A DNA stretch of 41,652 nt from Edwardsiella ictaluri ATCC 33202 (GTDB taxonomy: Bacteria; Pseudomonadota; Gammaproteobacteria; Enterobacterales; Enterobacteriaceae), in the NCBI RefSeq assembly GCF_000264785.1, contig NZ_AFJI01000031.1, forward strand, positions 1 through 41,652, in the 5' to 3' direction. Both the position numbers and the translations under genes were made by a program. The number at the start of each line of letters is the position of its first letter. Position 1 is the first letter of the stretch. Below, in pieces: positions 19,239 through 28,111 of this stretch. Under the pieces are notes generated by a model. The model ran no database searches, was not told the origin of the DNA, and saw nothing but the letters and a program-made list of their open reading frames with translations.

Positions 19239-21279
19239 CTGGCTACACAAAATCACTGCGCGCCAGGATATCATTCTGGCGGCCATGCTATTACTGGCCG
19301 TTTTCATGATGATCATTCCCCTGCCGACGCCCCTGATCGACATCCTGATCGCCATCAACCTCACGCTGTCGATCACCCTGCTGATGATGGCGGTCTACAT
19401 CCGTGAACCCATGGAGTTCTCCGCCTTTCCCTCCGTTTTGCTCATCACGACGCTGTACCGTCTGGCGCTGACCATCAGCACCAGCCGCCTTATTCTGCTG
19501 CAGCACGATGCCGGCGAGATCGTCTATACGTTTGGCAACTTTGCCGTGGGGGGCAATCTGGCCGTCGGTCTCATCGTGTTCGCCATCATTACCGTCGTGC
19601 AGTTTATCGTGATAACCAAGGGCTCTGAACGCGTGGCTGAAGTCAGCGCCCGCTTCTCCCTCGACGCGATGCCGGGCAAACAGATGAGTATCGACGGTGA
19701 CATGCGTGCCGGGATCATTGATGCGACAGAAGCCCGTCGCCAGCGGGCCCTGGTTCAAAAAGAGAGCCAGCTCTATGGCGCGATGGATGGCGCGATGAAG
19801 TTTGTCAAAGGGGATGCCATCGCCTCGATCATCGTCATACTGGTCAATATTGTCGGGGGGATCTGCGTCGGCGTATTTATGCATGAGATGAGCGCGGGCG
19901 ATGCAGCGGCAACCTACGCCATTCTGTCCGTCGGCGATGGCCTGATAGCCCAGATCCCGGCGCTGCTCATTTCGATCGCCGCCGGGATCATCGTCACCCG
20001 GGTTCCTGGCGAAAACCGGCGTAACCTTGCCAGTGAGCTCACCGAACAGATCCTGCGCCAGCGCCAGGCGCTGTGGATCGTTGCCGCCGTGCTGGCCCTG
20101 TTTGCCGCACTGCCCGGCTTTCCTACCCTGATCTTTCTCAGTCTTGGCGCGGGACTGGCCGCTATCGCTTACTCGCTGAGGCGCAAAGAACAGCAACACT
20201 CCCCGCATACCGCCAGCCACAGCGCAGCCTCGCGCGACGAGAGTGGGCAGGAGGGCGCACCACTGCTTATAGGCGCAACACCGCTCGCACTGCGCCTGCC
20301 CGACGCGCTGGCCCGCGATCCCTCCCTCACCCAGGCGCTGGCCACACTGCGGGCAGAAAAGCTGGAGCAGGCGGGGCTGCCGTTACCGGAGATTCAGATC
20401 CAGACAGATAATGGCTTTGGCCCGGATCAGTTTGCCCTGTTGCTGTATCAGGAGCCGGTGCTCGCAATAACTCTTCCCCACCTTGCCCTGCTCGATATTA
20501 CTGCGCCGCCGCTGCGCCAGGCTGACCACCGGGAGACGCTCCCCTTTGGCGGGATCACGCTACAGTGGCTCTCGCTGGAACAGGCCGAAAGCAGCGCCAC
20601 CATCGGTGTAAACAGCTATCAGGGCAATGCCCGGATTGCCTATCTCGTCTCTCTGGCGCTGGATCGCTATGGTGCCGAGTTTATCGGCGTCCAGGAGGCC
20701 CGTTACCTGATGGATCAGATGGAGCAGCGCTACGGCGAGCTGGTCAAAGAGCTGCAGCGTCAGCTGCCGGTCGCACGGATAGCTGATGTTCTGCAGCGTC
20801 TGGTCGCGGAGAGCGTCTCCATCCGCGATCTGCGATCCATCTTTGAGGCGCTGGTCGAGTGGGCGCCGCGGGAAAAGGATCCCGTGATGCTGGCCGAGTA
20901 TGCCCGGCTGGCCCTGCGCCGCCACATTGTCGGACGCCAGCGCCACGGTCAGCCCTGGGTCAAGGCCTGGCTTATCGGCAGCCATATTGAGCAGATGATG
21001 CGTGAGTCTATCCGCCAGACCTCTGCAGGATCCTACTCCGCGCTCTCTCCACAGGAGAATCAGGCGATTCTGGCCGAGATCCACGCGGCGCTGGAGCGCA
21101 GCGGCGGCGCCAATACGGCCATCGTGACCGCGATCGATATCCGTCGATTTATCCGCAAACTGATCGAACGTGAGCTGTTCACCACACCCGTACTCTCGTT
21201 TCAGGAGCTGGACGATGAGGCAGAGCTCAAGGTATTAGGACACATTGAACTGATAGGAGACACCCATGCGGCTGCCTGA
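19222..21279 (+). CDS. esaV: EsaV, major export gate protein (SctV/FlhA family)
   Basis: Large inner-membrane export-gate protein that forms the nonameric ring receiving chaperone-substrate complexes. The 685-residue product has about eight membrane segments in residues 17-320, with the FHIPEP signature near 136-163 (KGSERVAEVSARFSLDAMPG), and a soluble C-terminal half. The start is preceded by GGAG at 6-7 nt and overlaps esaM; its end overlaps esaN by 14 bp. Length is typical of SsaV and InvA. Confidence 0.97.
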   Translation: MKTVNSWLHKITARQDIILAAMLLLAVFMMIIPLPTPLIDILIAINLTLSITLLMMAVYIREPMEFSAFPSVLLITTLYRLALTISTSRLILLQHDAGEIVYTFGNFAVGGNLAVGLIVFAIITVVQFIVITKGSERVAEVSARFSLDAMPGKQMSIDGDMRAGIIDATEARRQRALVQKESQLYGAMDGAMKFVKGDAIASIIVILVNIVGGICVGVFMHEMSAGDAAATYAILSVGDGLIAQIPALLISIAAGIIVTRVPGENRRNLASELTEQILRQRQALWIVAAVLALFAALPGFPTLIFLSLGAGLAAIAYSLRRKEQQHSPHTASHSAASRDESGQEGAPLLIGATPLALRLPDALARDPSLTQALATLRAEKLEQAGLPLPEIQIQTDNGFGPDQFALLLYQEPVLAITLPHLALLDITAPPLRQADHRETLPFGGITLQWLSLEQAESSATIGVNSYQGNARIAYLVSLALDRYGAEFIGVQEARYLMDQMEQRYGELVKELQRQLPVARIADVLQRLVAESVSIRDLRSIFEALVEWAPREKDPVMLAEYARLALRRHIVGRQRHGQPWVKAWLIGSHIEQMMRESIRQTSAGSYSALSPQENQAILAEIHAALERSGGANTAIVTAIDIRRFIRKLIERELFTTPVLSFQELDDEAELKVLGHIELIGDTHAAA

Positions 21280-22582
21280 CACTCAAAGGATCCTCGACCT
21301 GCTCGACTGTCCCATGCTGCCGTCGGTGACGGGAGAGCACCTGGAGGGACGCCTGCTCACCATCGGTGCGACATTATTACGCGCCCATCTGCCGGGGGTT
21401 GGGCTTGGCGAACAGTGCACCCTGCCCGACGGTAGCCCGGCAGAGGTGGTCGCTATCGAGGGAGATCAGGCGTTACTCTCGCCCTACCAGCCGCCGCTGG
21501 GGCTCGCCAACGGCATGCTGGTGACCCCCCTCGGCGCGCAGGCCTGCATCGGCGTCAGCGAGGCGCTGCTGGGGCGGGTCATCGATGCGCTGGGACAACC
21601 GGCGGACGGAAAACCGCCGGCGCAGGCCACACAGTGGCGATCGCTGGATAGCCCCCCACCAGACCCCATGCAGCGGGCACCTATCGATACCCTGCTGCCG
21701 ATGGGCGTTCGCGCCATCGATGCCACCCTCAGCGTCGGCGTCGGCCAGCGCCTGGGCATATTCTCTCCGGCCGGCTGCGGTAAGAGCACCCTGCTCGGCA
21801 TGATGGCCACCAATAGCCAGGCCGATGTCGTCATCTTGGCACTGATCGGGGAGCGGGGGCGCGAGGTACGGGAGTTTCTCGAACAGATCATGTCCCCCGA
21901 GCTGCGCGCCCGGAGCGTTGTCATCCTGGCGACGTCGGATCGGCCGGCACTGGAGCGGATCAAGGCCGCCGATACTGCGACCGTCATCGCCGAATATTTT
22001 CGCGATCGCGGACACAACGTACTGCTGCTGGTCGATTCCCTGACCCGCTATGCCCGCGCAATCCGTGAAATCGCACTGGCCGCCGGAGAGCCGACGGTCA
22101 GCGGCGGCTATCCCCCCAGTCTCTACGCCCGCCTGCCCCGACTGCTGGAGCGGGCCGGACCCGCCGCCTGCGGTAGCATTACGGCATTCTATACCGTACT
22201 GGTTGAGCAAAAGAGTGACCCGCTGGCCGAAGAGGTCCGCTCACTGCTTGACGGGCATATCGTGCTCTCCCGCCGCCTGGCCGAAGCCAGCCACTATCCC
22301 GCCATCGATATTATGGCCAGCATCAGCCGGGTGATGTCTCAGATCGTTACGCCACAGCATCGCCAGGCGGCAAACCGCCTGCGCCACCTCATGGCGACCT
22401 GGCAGGAAATAGCGCTGCTGGTGCGGGTAGGCGAATACCGCGCGGGACAGGATACCGACGCAGATGAGGCGATAGCCCGCCGGGAGGCCATCGATAACCT
22501 GCTGTGCCAGAAAACCGATGAACACTGCCCGCTGGCCCCCACCCTCAGCGCGCTGTACAGCGCAGTAGGCCAACCATGCTGA
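21266..22582 (+). CDS. esaN: EsaN, T3SS ATPase (SctN family)
   Basis: Hexameric cytoplasmic ATPase that strips chaperones and unfolds substrates. In the 438-residue product the P-loop is PAGCGKST (168-175), the Glu-containing stretch LIGERGREVREF follows at about 193-204, and Walker B is VLLLVDSLTRYA with Asp257. The GGYPPSLYARLPRLLERAG segment is diagnostic of the F1-like secretion ATPases. Start has AGGAG 6 nt upstream and overlaps esaV by 14 bp. Confidence 0.97.
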   Translation: MRLPDTQRILDLLDCPMLPSVTGEHLEGRLLTIGATLLRAHLPGVGLGEQCTLPDGSPAEVVAIEGDQALLSPYQPPLGLANGMLVTPLGAQACIGVSEALLGRVIDALGQPADGKPPAQATQWRSLDSPPPDPMQRAPIDTLLPMGVRAIDATLSVGVGQRLGIFSPAGCGKSTLLGMMATNSQADVVILALIGERGREVREFLEQIMSPELRARSVVILATSDRPALERIKAADTATVIAEYFRDRGHNVLLLVDSLTRYARAIREIALAAGEPTVSGGYPPSLYARLPRLLERAGPAACGSITAFYTVLVEQKSDPLAEEVRSLLDGHIVLSRRLAEASHYPAIDIMASISRVMSQIVTPQHRQAANRLRHLMATWQEIALLVRVGEYRAGQDTDADEAIARREAIDNLLCQKTDEHCPLAPTLSALYSAVGQPC

Positions 22583-22944
22583 CACAGCTACGCGATATCA
22601 AGCGGCTACGCGAACGCGGCCTGCGCAGTACACTGGCCCAGCTGGCCGATGAGGCTGACAGCGTACAGCAGAGACAGCGGCAGCTCCAGGCGCGGCTATC
22701 CGCACTGCAGATCCGCTGGCACGACCTGAATCAGCAGTCGGGCTGTCTGGACCATTTGGCACTGGGACGCCTGCGCAGCGACCTGTCGGCCATGGAGAGC
22801 GAATCACAGCGGCTGCGCCATGAGCTGGACGCGCTGGCTGCAGAGCAGGGACGCATCAGCCAACTGCGCGGTGAACACGAGACGCAGTTGCGCCTCAACC
22901 TACGCGAACAGGAAAAATTGAAACTGCTGGAGGAGAGCGAATGA
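22576..22944 (+). CDS. esaO: EsaO, T3SS stalk protein (SctO/YscO family)
   Basis: The 122-residue product is almost wholly charged alpha-helix with heptad-like leucines (RDIKRLRERGLRSTLAQL... to LREQEKLKLLEE), as expected for the two-helix coiled coil that links the ATPase to the export gate, like FliJ. Position between esaN and esaP, in the SPI-2 order N-O-P, supports the call. It overlaps esaN by 7 bp and esaP by 4 bp. Confidence 0.88.
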   Translation: MLTQLRDIKRLRERGLRSTLAQLADEADSVQQRQRQLQARLSALQIRWHDLNQQSGCLDHLALGRLRSDLSAMESESQRLRHELDALAAEQGRISQLRGEHETQLRLNLREQEKLKLLEESE

Positions 22945-23420
22945 TTACGCCATCTTATGGACCCGCTTCCGGCCCCGACCACGCCCCGGCCACGGATCGC
23001 GACAAACGCCACTCCCGGCGCAACGACGACGCCGATCGTGACGCCGAGCGTTTCCGTCAGCTGCTGGCACAGCCAACGCCCCCCCCTATACACGATGGCA
23101 TCGCTGACGACGCAACGCCTCCGGAGCCGTCGGGACATAGCACATCGCGCGGCGAAATGCCGTCGGCACTCCCGCGCCCCGTAGCCCTTCCGCTCTCCGC
23201 GGAGGGGCTACAGCTGCGGGCGGCAAGCGGTCCCCTCGCCGGACTGATGGTGACGGCGGGATGGCACGGCGGACGGCTGATACTGCGTCTGTCTGCACCC
23301 TCCGGCGCCTTGCGCGATCGGCTGGCGCAGGCAGATGATACGCTCGAAGTCACGCTCACCAACCTGCTGGGGATCCCTGTAACCGTGGAGACAGTCGATG
23401 AACCTTACCGCTCCCTTTAG
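22941..23420 (+). CDS. esaP: EsaP, needle-length regulator (SctP family)
   Basis: A 159-residue protein in the place of SsaP. The first 85 residues are polar, proline- and arginine-rich and probably disordered; the last 70 (LPLSAEGLQLRAASGPLAGLMVTAG... to VTVETVDE) form a compact region like the substrate-switch domain of needle-length rulers. Sequence is weakly conserved, so the call rests on order and architecture. A run of eight C (23079-23086) lies in the disordered part. It overlaps esaO by 4 bp and esaQ by 23 bp. Confidence 0.8.
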   Translation: MITPSYGPASGPDHAPATDRDKRHSRRNDDADRDAERFRQLLAQPTPPPIHDGIADDATPPEPSGHSTSRGEMPSALPRPVALPLSAEGLQLRAASGPLAGLMVTAGWHGGRLILRLSAPSGALRDRLAQADDTLEVTLTNLLGIPVTVETVDEPYRSL

Positions 23421-24312
23421 CAGTGAGTCGCTGTTTTTTCTCAGCCGTCTCGACGCCAGCGCTGAGATAAACGGTATACAGATCCAGGCCGATCGGCACC
23501 AACCCTCAGGATCGGGTCTGCGCCTGGAGAGTCAGTGCGACGATCTCGCTATCACACTGTGGGCCGGTGCAGAGTGGAGTGACTGGCTGGCGCCGCAGCT
23601 GGTGGTCCCCGCTCTGGAGCAAATTGAACCCGATCTCCATCCGGCGGTTGCGGGCTGGCTGCTTTCACCGCTGAATGCGTGGCTGCAAGCGGCATCACTG
23701 CCCGGATTGACATCGCCAGCGCTGCATCAGGCCGACGCGCCGGAGCGCTGCTGGCGACTCACCTTTACCCGCGCTGACGCCCGCCTGTCGCTCTATATGA
23801 CGCAAATCGCACCCGATCTCCTGACACGCTGGCTGGCCGCGCTGACGCCGCCGGCACAGCGGGAGCATACGCTGCCTCTGGTCCTCGGCTGGTGCTGGCT
23901 CCCGGCAGAAGAGGCGGCCAGGATCACCCCCGGAGATGCGCTGCCGCTGCAGGGAATGGCTCCCCAGCCCGACTGCTTCTGGCTCTCCTCCCCCGATAGC
24001 CCCGAGCAGCTGCGCCTCAACGACGCAGAGAGCGGCGTCGTCGTGCGGGCAACGCTGCCGACGGTAGCGCCAACGGCACCCGACGAGATCTGTCTCCTGG
24101 CCGAGGCCGGCCGTGTCAGCCTAAAGGCGGAAAGCCTGGGACAATGGGCACCCGGACTGGAAACGTCGCTCAACGCCTGTGCCTACCCGCGCCTGCAGCT
24201 CTCCCGGCGGGGAACCCTATGGGCGGAGGGGACACTACTGCAGCTGGACGATGGCTGGGCCGTGCGTATCACCCGCCGGATACCCGCCGTCCCCACTGAG
24301 CAAGAAGGATAA
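23398..24312 (+). CDS. esaQ: EsaQ, sorting-platform protein (SctQ/FliN family)
   Basis: Cytoplasmic C-ring component that recruits chaperone-substrate complexes. The 304-residue product has a variable N-terminal part and a C-terminal SpoA/FliN-like domain at about 225-295 (ICLLAEAGRVSLKAESLG... LWAEGTLLQLDDGWAVRI). SsaQ is about 322 residues and also makes a short C-terminal form from an internal start; here a GTG at codon 216 (24043) with GAGAG upstream could do the same. Last gene of the esaM operon; nearly 300 bp of non-coding DNA follow. Confidence 0.9.
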   Translation: MNLTAPFSSESLFFLSRLDASAEINGIQIQADRHQPSGSGLRLESQCDDLAITLWAGAEWSDWLAPQLVVPALEQIEPDLHPAVAGWLLSPLNAWLQAASLPGLTSPALHQADAPERCWRLTFTRADARLSLYMTQIAPDLLTRWLAALTPPAQREHTLPLVLGWCWLPAEEAARITPGDALPLQGMAPQPDCFWLSSPDSPEQLRLNDAESGVVVRATLPTVAPTAPDEICLLAEAGRVSLKAESLGQWAPGLETSLNACAYPRLQLSRRGTLWAEGTLLQLDDGWAVRITRRIPAVPTEQEG

Positions 24313-24615
24313 ATCCGGCGCACAAGACACGGCGCCGCGCAGGGAAAACGGCGCCCCGGCGCCCGCGTAAACAATCGACAGCCGTCGGCACAGGCCTGCG
24401 GCACGGGCGCTCATTTGTCCAAATCACAGAATAAAAACAACGTAACTTCAGGTTATTACCCGATATTTTCCGCACGAAACCTGCGCCAATAATAGGTCGG
24501 TACAAAAGAGTCCGTACCAAGTGGTCAAACAACAAACGTTATGCAGCTTCTCGAAAGTTCGCGCCATAACGGCGTTCTAGCATCACATTATCGGTCGTCA
24601 ATAGGAGGTTTCCCT
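24313..24615. promoter_or_regulatory. Intergenic region and probable escC promoter
   Basis: The first 100 bp are G+C-rich with GGCGCC words; from about 24410 the DNA becomes A+T-rich, as is usual for silenced and activated T3SS promoters. GGTAC (24499-24503) and GTACC (24514-24518) form an inverted repeat with a 10-bp spacer. The escC operon is known to depend on EsrB and EsrC, but I cannot assign their sites or a clean -35/-10 pair. Confidence 0.45.
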
Positions 24616-24963
24616 ATGAGCCAACACGTCACTAATCCCCTTTTGCAAATAATGCAAGACCTACAGCAGCGTCAGCGCAAACTTGGCAAGCAGATCGATG
24701 CCTTTCACACGTTACAGCAAGAGATCGCAACGCTCCATGAACGCGCCCCCCACGACCCACTGGCCCGCCAGCGGCTTGAACGCTTCAGTCGCGCGATGCG
24801 GGAGGAGATCGCCCCACTGCGCCAGCAGCTCAACGACTGTATCAGCCGCCTGCAAACGCACTTTACCGCCCTTAACGCCACCCTGAAGCAGGGCAACCGC
24901 CCGGCGCCATCACACCCCGATGGCACCGGGCGCTCCCCGGCTATCGGGCATGACTTTATCTAA
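24616..24963 (+). CDS. escC: EscC, chaperone for translocon proteins EseB and EseD
   Basis: The 115-residue helical protein corresponds to Salmonella SseA (about 108 residues), which binds SseB and SseD; EscC is reported to do the same for EseB and EseD. Most of residues 10-95 form a coiled coil (LQQRQRKLGKQIDAFHTLQQEIATL and a second helix), with a disordered C-terminal tail. The ATG at 24616 has AGGAGG 8 nt upstream; the longer frame from 24541 lacks a site. First gene of the translocon operon, 24 bp before eseB. Confidence 0.88.
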   Translation: MSQHVTNPLLQIMQDLQQRQRKLGKQIDAFHTLQQEIATLHERAPHDPLARQRLERFSRAMREEIAPLRQQLNDCISRLQTHFTALNATLKQGNRPAPSHPDGTGRSPAIGHDFI

Positions 24964-24987
24964 CTCCATCTATCAGAGGAAAGTACT

Positions 24988-25584
24988 ATGGCCATCAATA
25001 TAGATAACCAAGGTAGTGTAAACCGCGTCGGAAACAACGGCTACGACAACGACTTGGATCGTCTGGCGGGTCAGGGCGACGGCATGATGTCCGAAGGAAT
25101 CAGCGTGCTGTACAAGTTCATGAATCTATACATCTATCTGGCGCAGGGAAAATTTGAAGTGATGTCTGCAAAGGCTGACAGGGCCAGAAACTCCCAGCAG
25201 GCAGCCAATGAGATCGATTCCATCATCGCTCAACTCAAAAAAGCGGGCGACACCGGCGATCTTCCGCCTGATGTGCTCAATTATCTGCGCGAGCACAATA
25301 TCAATATCACGGTACAAAATGGTGGAAAAAACAGCAATGGTGACATCGACAGTTACCTGAAAAGCATCGGCCACCCTGACGGCAAGGGGCTGGATAAAGG
25401 ACAGCTTGATGTGATTAAAGGGGCGCTGGAGACCGACTCGGGGCGCTGCTCTGACTTTGTCACCCAGTCCCAGCTGCAGATCCAGAAGCAAATGCAGTCC
25501 TATGGTGTCAGCGTCAACCTGATCAACAGCATGCAGACGCTGCTGGCTGAGATGAACAAATCCATTGCCCAGAATATCCGCTAA
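24988..25584 (+). CDS. eseB: EseB, translocon filament protein
   Basis: Secreted protein of the SseB/EspA family that forms filaments on the bacterial surface joining the needle to the pore. The 198-residue product has no signal peptide, an N-terminal polar part, a helix at about 35-90 and a C-terminal heptad region (QLQIQKQMQSYGVSVNLINSMQTLLAEMNKSIAQ) that mediates polymerisation in this family. Ribosome site GAGGAAAG lies 5-6 nt upstream. It is between its chaperone genes escC and escA. Confidence 0.93.
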   Translation: MAINIDNQGSVNRVGNNGYDNDLDRLAGQGDGMMSEGISVLYKFMNLYIYLAQGKFEVMSAKADRARNSQQAANEIDSIIAQLKKAGDTGDLPPDVLNYLREHNINITVQNGGKNSNGDIDSYLKSIGHPDGKGLDKGQLDVIKGALETDSGRCSDFVTQSQLQIQKQMQSYGVSVNLINSMQTLLAEMNKSIAQNIR

Positions 25585-25594
25585 GGAGACCACC

Positions 25595-26062
25595 ATGACC
25601 GAACAGGATGATCTCGCTACGCTGCATGGCTTTTTCAACCAGGGCGGTACCCTGCAGGCGCTGATGGATATTGCCCCCGACGATCTCGACCATGTCTACA
25701 GCTATGCCTGCCAGCTATTCGACGCAGAGGACTATGGCGGCGCCAAACGCTTTTACCTGCTGCTGACCCGTCTCTCCCACTGGCAATACGAGTACTGGCT
25801 CTCCCTGGGACTGTGCTGTCAGCGCCTGGAGGAGCACGAGCAGGCCGTATCCTGCTTCGGTCAGGCCGGCCTGCTGCGGCTGGACGATCCCCAGCCGGCC
25901 TATCTGGCCGGCCTCAGTTATCGACAGATCGGGCAGACGGCGCTGGCCGCTAAGGCCTTCAGCGCGGCGCTGAAATGGTGCGCCGCCAGGCCGCAGCACC
26001 AGGCGATAAAGGAGGAAATATTGCGCCAGCTCACACCGCTAACCGAGGAGACACAGCCATGA
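25595..26062 (+). CDS. escA: EscA, TPR chaperone for EseC
   Basis: Class II chaperone of the SycD/LcrH/SscA family, 155 residues, cytoplasmic. Tetratricopeptide-type helices are visible: VYSYACQLFDAEDYGGAKRFYLLLTRL, then YWLSLGLCCQRLEEHEQAVSCFGQAG, then PAYLAGLSYRQIGQTALAAKAFSAAL. EscA is reported to stabilise EseC. The ATG at 25595 has AAGGAG 6 nt upstream. It overlaps the eseC start by 4 bp. Confidence 0.93.
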   Translation: MTEQDDLATLHGFFNQGGTLQALMDIAPDDLDHVYSYACQLFDAEDYGGAKRFYLLLTRLSHWQYEYWLSLGLCCQRLEEHEQAVSCFGQAGLLRLDDPQPAYLAGLSYRQIGQTALAAKAFSAALKWCAARPQHQAIKEEILRQLTPLTEETQP

Positions 26063-27501
26063 ACCCTATCACAGAAACCCGCTATACCACGCCGCCGCTG
26101 GGTAGCAGCGGCCAGAGCGACAGAGTACAACAGCAGGAGGAACAACCGCCGGTTGGCTCAGGCGCGCTGGATCTGCAGCACCCCCTCATTCAGCATCATC
26201 AGGGTCAGGGTCAGGACCACAGGGGCGGGTTTCAGCGCCCGCCCGCCCCCCGCCAGCCCGTGACACTGCGCCTTGCGGAGGCCGCACTGAACCGCATTCT
26301 GGCTATTTTTGGCCCCCGCGTCGACGGTCATCCGCTGACGGTCAGCGATATCGAGCGCACGCCGATGGACGCGATGGTGCTGGCCGCCTCTCTGCTGGGG
26401 GTCAAGGCGCTCGGCGACAATGCCAATCTCAAAGCGCTGGCCCTGAAGATCCGCGAACAAGGCGCCGAAAACCTGCGCCTGCGCCAGAATGAAGATCTGC
26501 GAAAACAGGTGGATAAAGCCGTCGAGGATCAGGCAAAGGCCCAGAAGGCGGGGATCTTCTCCGCCATCGTAGACTGGATTGTCTCTATCGCCGAGGTGGT
26601 CAGCGGCATTGGCAAACTATTAATCGGCGATTTTGCCGGCGGCGCCATGGACGTGGCGGCGGGATGCTCCGGACTGGTGAAAGCCGCCTGCGAAACCCTC
26701 GCGCTGATCGATAAGGACCATGCGGACAAATATCAGGCCATTGCCGACGTCGCCGGCAAGGTGCAGCTGGCCTTCGAGCTCGCCGGCATGGTCGTCGATC
26801 TGGTCAGCGTCGGGCGCGGGGTCATGGCGGGTAAGTCTATCGCCAAAGCGGCGGAAACCGCCATGGAGGGAGCGGCCGGTGAGGCGCTGCATAACGCCGT
26901 GACCGAAGGCAGCGAGGAGGCGATCAAGGCCGCAGCCAAAGAGATAGGCAAGGAGGTTGCCGGACAGGTCTCCGAAGAGGTCATCCGCAACCTGGCCGAG
27001 CAGAGCGGCCGCTTCCTGGGCCAGGGACCTCTCCTGAAGGCCTTAAGCAAAGAGGCCATTGAGAAAATGGTCACGCAGGCGGTAGAAACCGCGGTGAAAA
27101 ATGCGCTCAAATCCGGCGGCGACATATCGCTCGAAGCGCTGACCAAGCAGGTCGTTAAAGAGGTACAGCGCGCGGTCATCAAAGCCATCATCGGTGCCTG
27201 TATCACCAGCGTGGCCAATAACGCGAAGTCGACCACCCGCGCCACCCTGCAGGGCACTAACGGCATCTACCAGGGGGTTATCACCAAGGAGCGGGCCGAG
27301 CTCCAGAAGGTTATCCAGCAGCTGATGAATGAGAGCAGCTTTTTGCAGTTCATGCTGGATGAGTTTGAAAAAGTCAAAAAAAATGCCCAAGAGAATATCA
27401 GCAACCTGATGGACGGAGCAGGCAAAGCCCTCTCCTCTGCGGCAGACGCCCAGCAAAAGAGCGGCGCCATGCTCAGCAGCATCGCCGCCAATATCGCATG
27501 A
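26059..27501 (+). CDS. eseC: EseC, large pore-forming translocator
   Basis: SseC/IpaB/YopB-family protein that inserts in the host vacuole membrane with EseD. The 480-residue product (start at 26059, GAGGAG 8 nt upstream, overlapping escA by 4 bp) has a disordered N-terminus with repeated HQGQGQD-like residues, a hydrophobic stretch at about residues 160-215 (IFSAIVDWIVSIAEVV... LLIGDFAGGAMDVAAG), a second at about 230-255 (FELAGMVVDLVSVGRGVMAG), then long amphipathic helices to the end. This order is typical of hydrophobic translocators. Confidence 0.93.
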   Translation: MNPITETRYTTPPLGSSGQSDRVQQQEEQPPVGSGALDLQHPLIQHHQGQGQDHRGGFQRPPAPRQPVTLRLAEAALNRILAIFGPRVDGHPLTVSDIERTPMDAMVLAASLLGVKALGDNANLKALALKIREQGAENLRLRQNEDLRKQVDKAVEDQAKAQKAGIFSAIVDWIVSIAEVVSGIGKLLIGDFAGGAMDVAAGCSGLVKAACETLALIDKDHADKYQAIADVAGKVQLAFELAGMVVDLVSVGRGVMAGKSIAKAAETAMEGAAGEALHNAVTEGSEEAIKAAAKEIGKEVAGQVSEEVIRNLAEQSGRFLGQGPLLKALSKEAIEKMVTQAVETAVKNALKSGGDISLEALTKQVVKEVQRAVIKAIIGACITSVANNAKSTTRATLQGTNGIYQGVITKERAELQKVIQQLMNESSFLQFMLDEFEKVKKNAQENISNLMDGAGKALSSAADAQQKSGAMLSSIAANIA

Positions 27502-27516
27502 ACCGAGGAGCAGACT

Positions 27517-28098
27517 ATGAATACCATCGACAACGGCAGCCAGGGTGTTAACGGCATCACCTCACCGGACAACCAGGGTTACATTTCGGGGGATCGCGAC
27601 AATAATGCCATCGGCCAACTGAATGAACTGATGGTTCAGCTTGGAGAGCTGTTTGGGAAGCTGCGCGATGTGCTGCGCCAATATCAACAGGCGCAGCAAA
27701 GCAACGCGTTCAAGATGCAAAAAACTGCGTTTGAGACCCGTGTGGACTCCATCGATAAAGACTTTCAGGCCAAACAGGCCCAGGCTGTCGCTCAAATCGT
27801 CGGCGGCATCGCCCAGACTGTGGGGGGGGGGTTTGGGGAACACGGGCATACCATCAGCACTGGCCTTAACAACATGACGCAGGGGATTGTCGGCGTCGGC
27901 TATGCCAATGATCTGACCCGCCAGTCGCAGGAGGAGCAGGCGCTATCCGACTATCAGCACGGTATGGCTGACCAGCTGCTGAAGCGGGCGGAGGAAACGA
28001 AGGAGAAGGCGCTCAAGGTCTCCGGCGATCTGCGCGAGATACTGGCCACCCTGACTCAGGCCCACGAACATCTTTCCAGCAGCGTACGCATATCCTGA
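27517..28098 (+). CDS. eseD: EseD, small pore-forming translocator
   Basis: SseD-type translocator, 193 residues, partner of EseC in the host membrane. It has a polar N-terminus, a helix at about 28-60 (LNELMVQLGELFGKLRDVLRQYQQ), a hydrophobic part at about 90-105 (AVAQIVGGIAQTVGGGF) and C-terminal amphipathic helices. GAGGAG is 6-7 nt before the start. The codons for VGGGF contain a run of ten G (27822-27831), the longest such run I noticed, where slippage would break the gene. Confidence 0.92.
   Translation: MNTIDNGSQGVNGITSPDNQGYISGDRDNNAIGQLNELMVQLGELFGKLRDVLRQYQQAQQSNAFKMQKTAFETRVDSIDKDFQAKQAQAVAQIVGGIAQTVGGGFGEHGHTISTGLNNMTQGIVGVGYANDLTRQSQEEQALSDYQHGMADQLLKRAEETKEKALKVSGDLREILATLTQAHEHLSSSVRIS
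27822..27831 (+). repeat. Ten-G homopolymer in eseD
   Basis: Ten consecutive G within the coding sequence at codons 102-105 (V-G-G-G). Long G runs are prone to replication slippage and act as on/off switches in some pathogens. Gain or loss of one base would shift the frame about halfway along EseD. Confidence 0.8.
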
Positions 28099-28111
28099 AG
28101 GAGGTGACACG

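Noticed and set aside
19291-20220. 309-codon minus-strand frame opposite esaV
   Set aside because: Composition (Asp, Gly, Gln, His) is that of a mirror frame of membrane-protein codons; esaV on the plus strand is certain.
21473-22210. Long minus-strand frames opposite esaN
   Set aside because: Mirror frames of the conserved ATPase gene; no start signals or domains.
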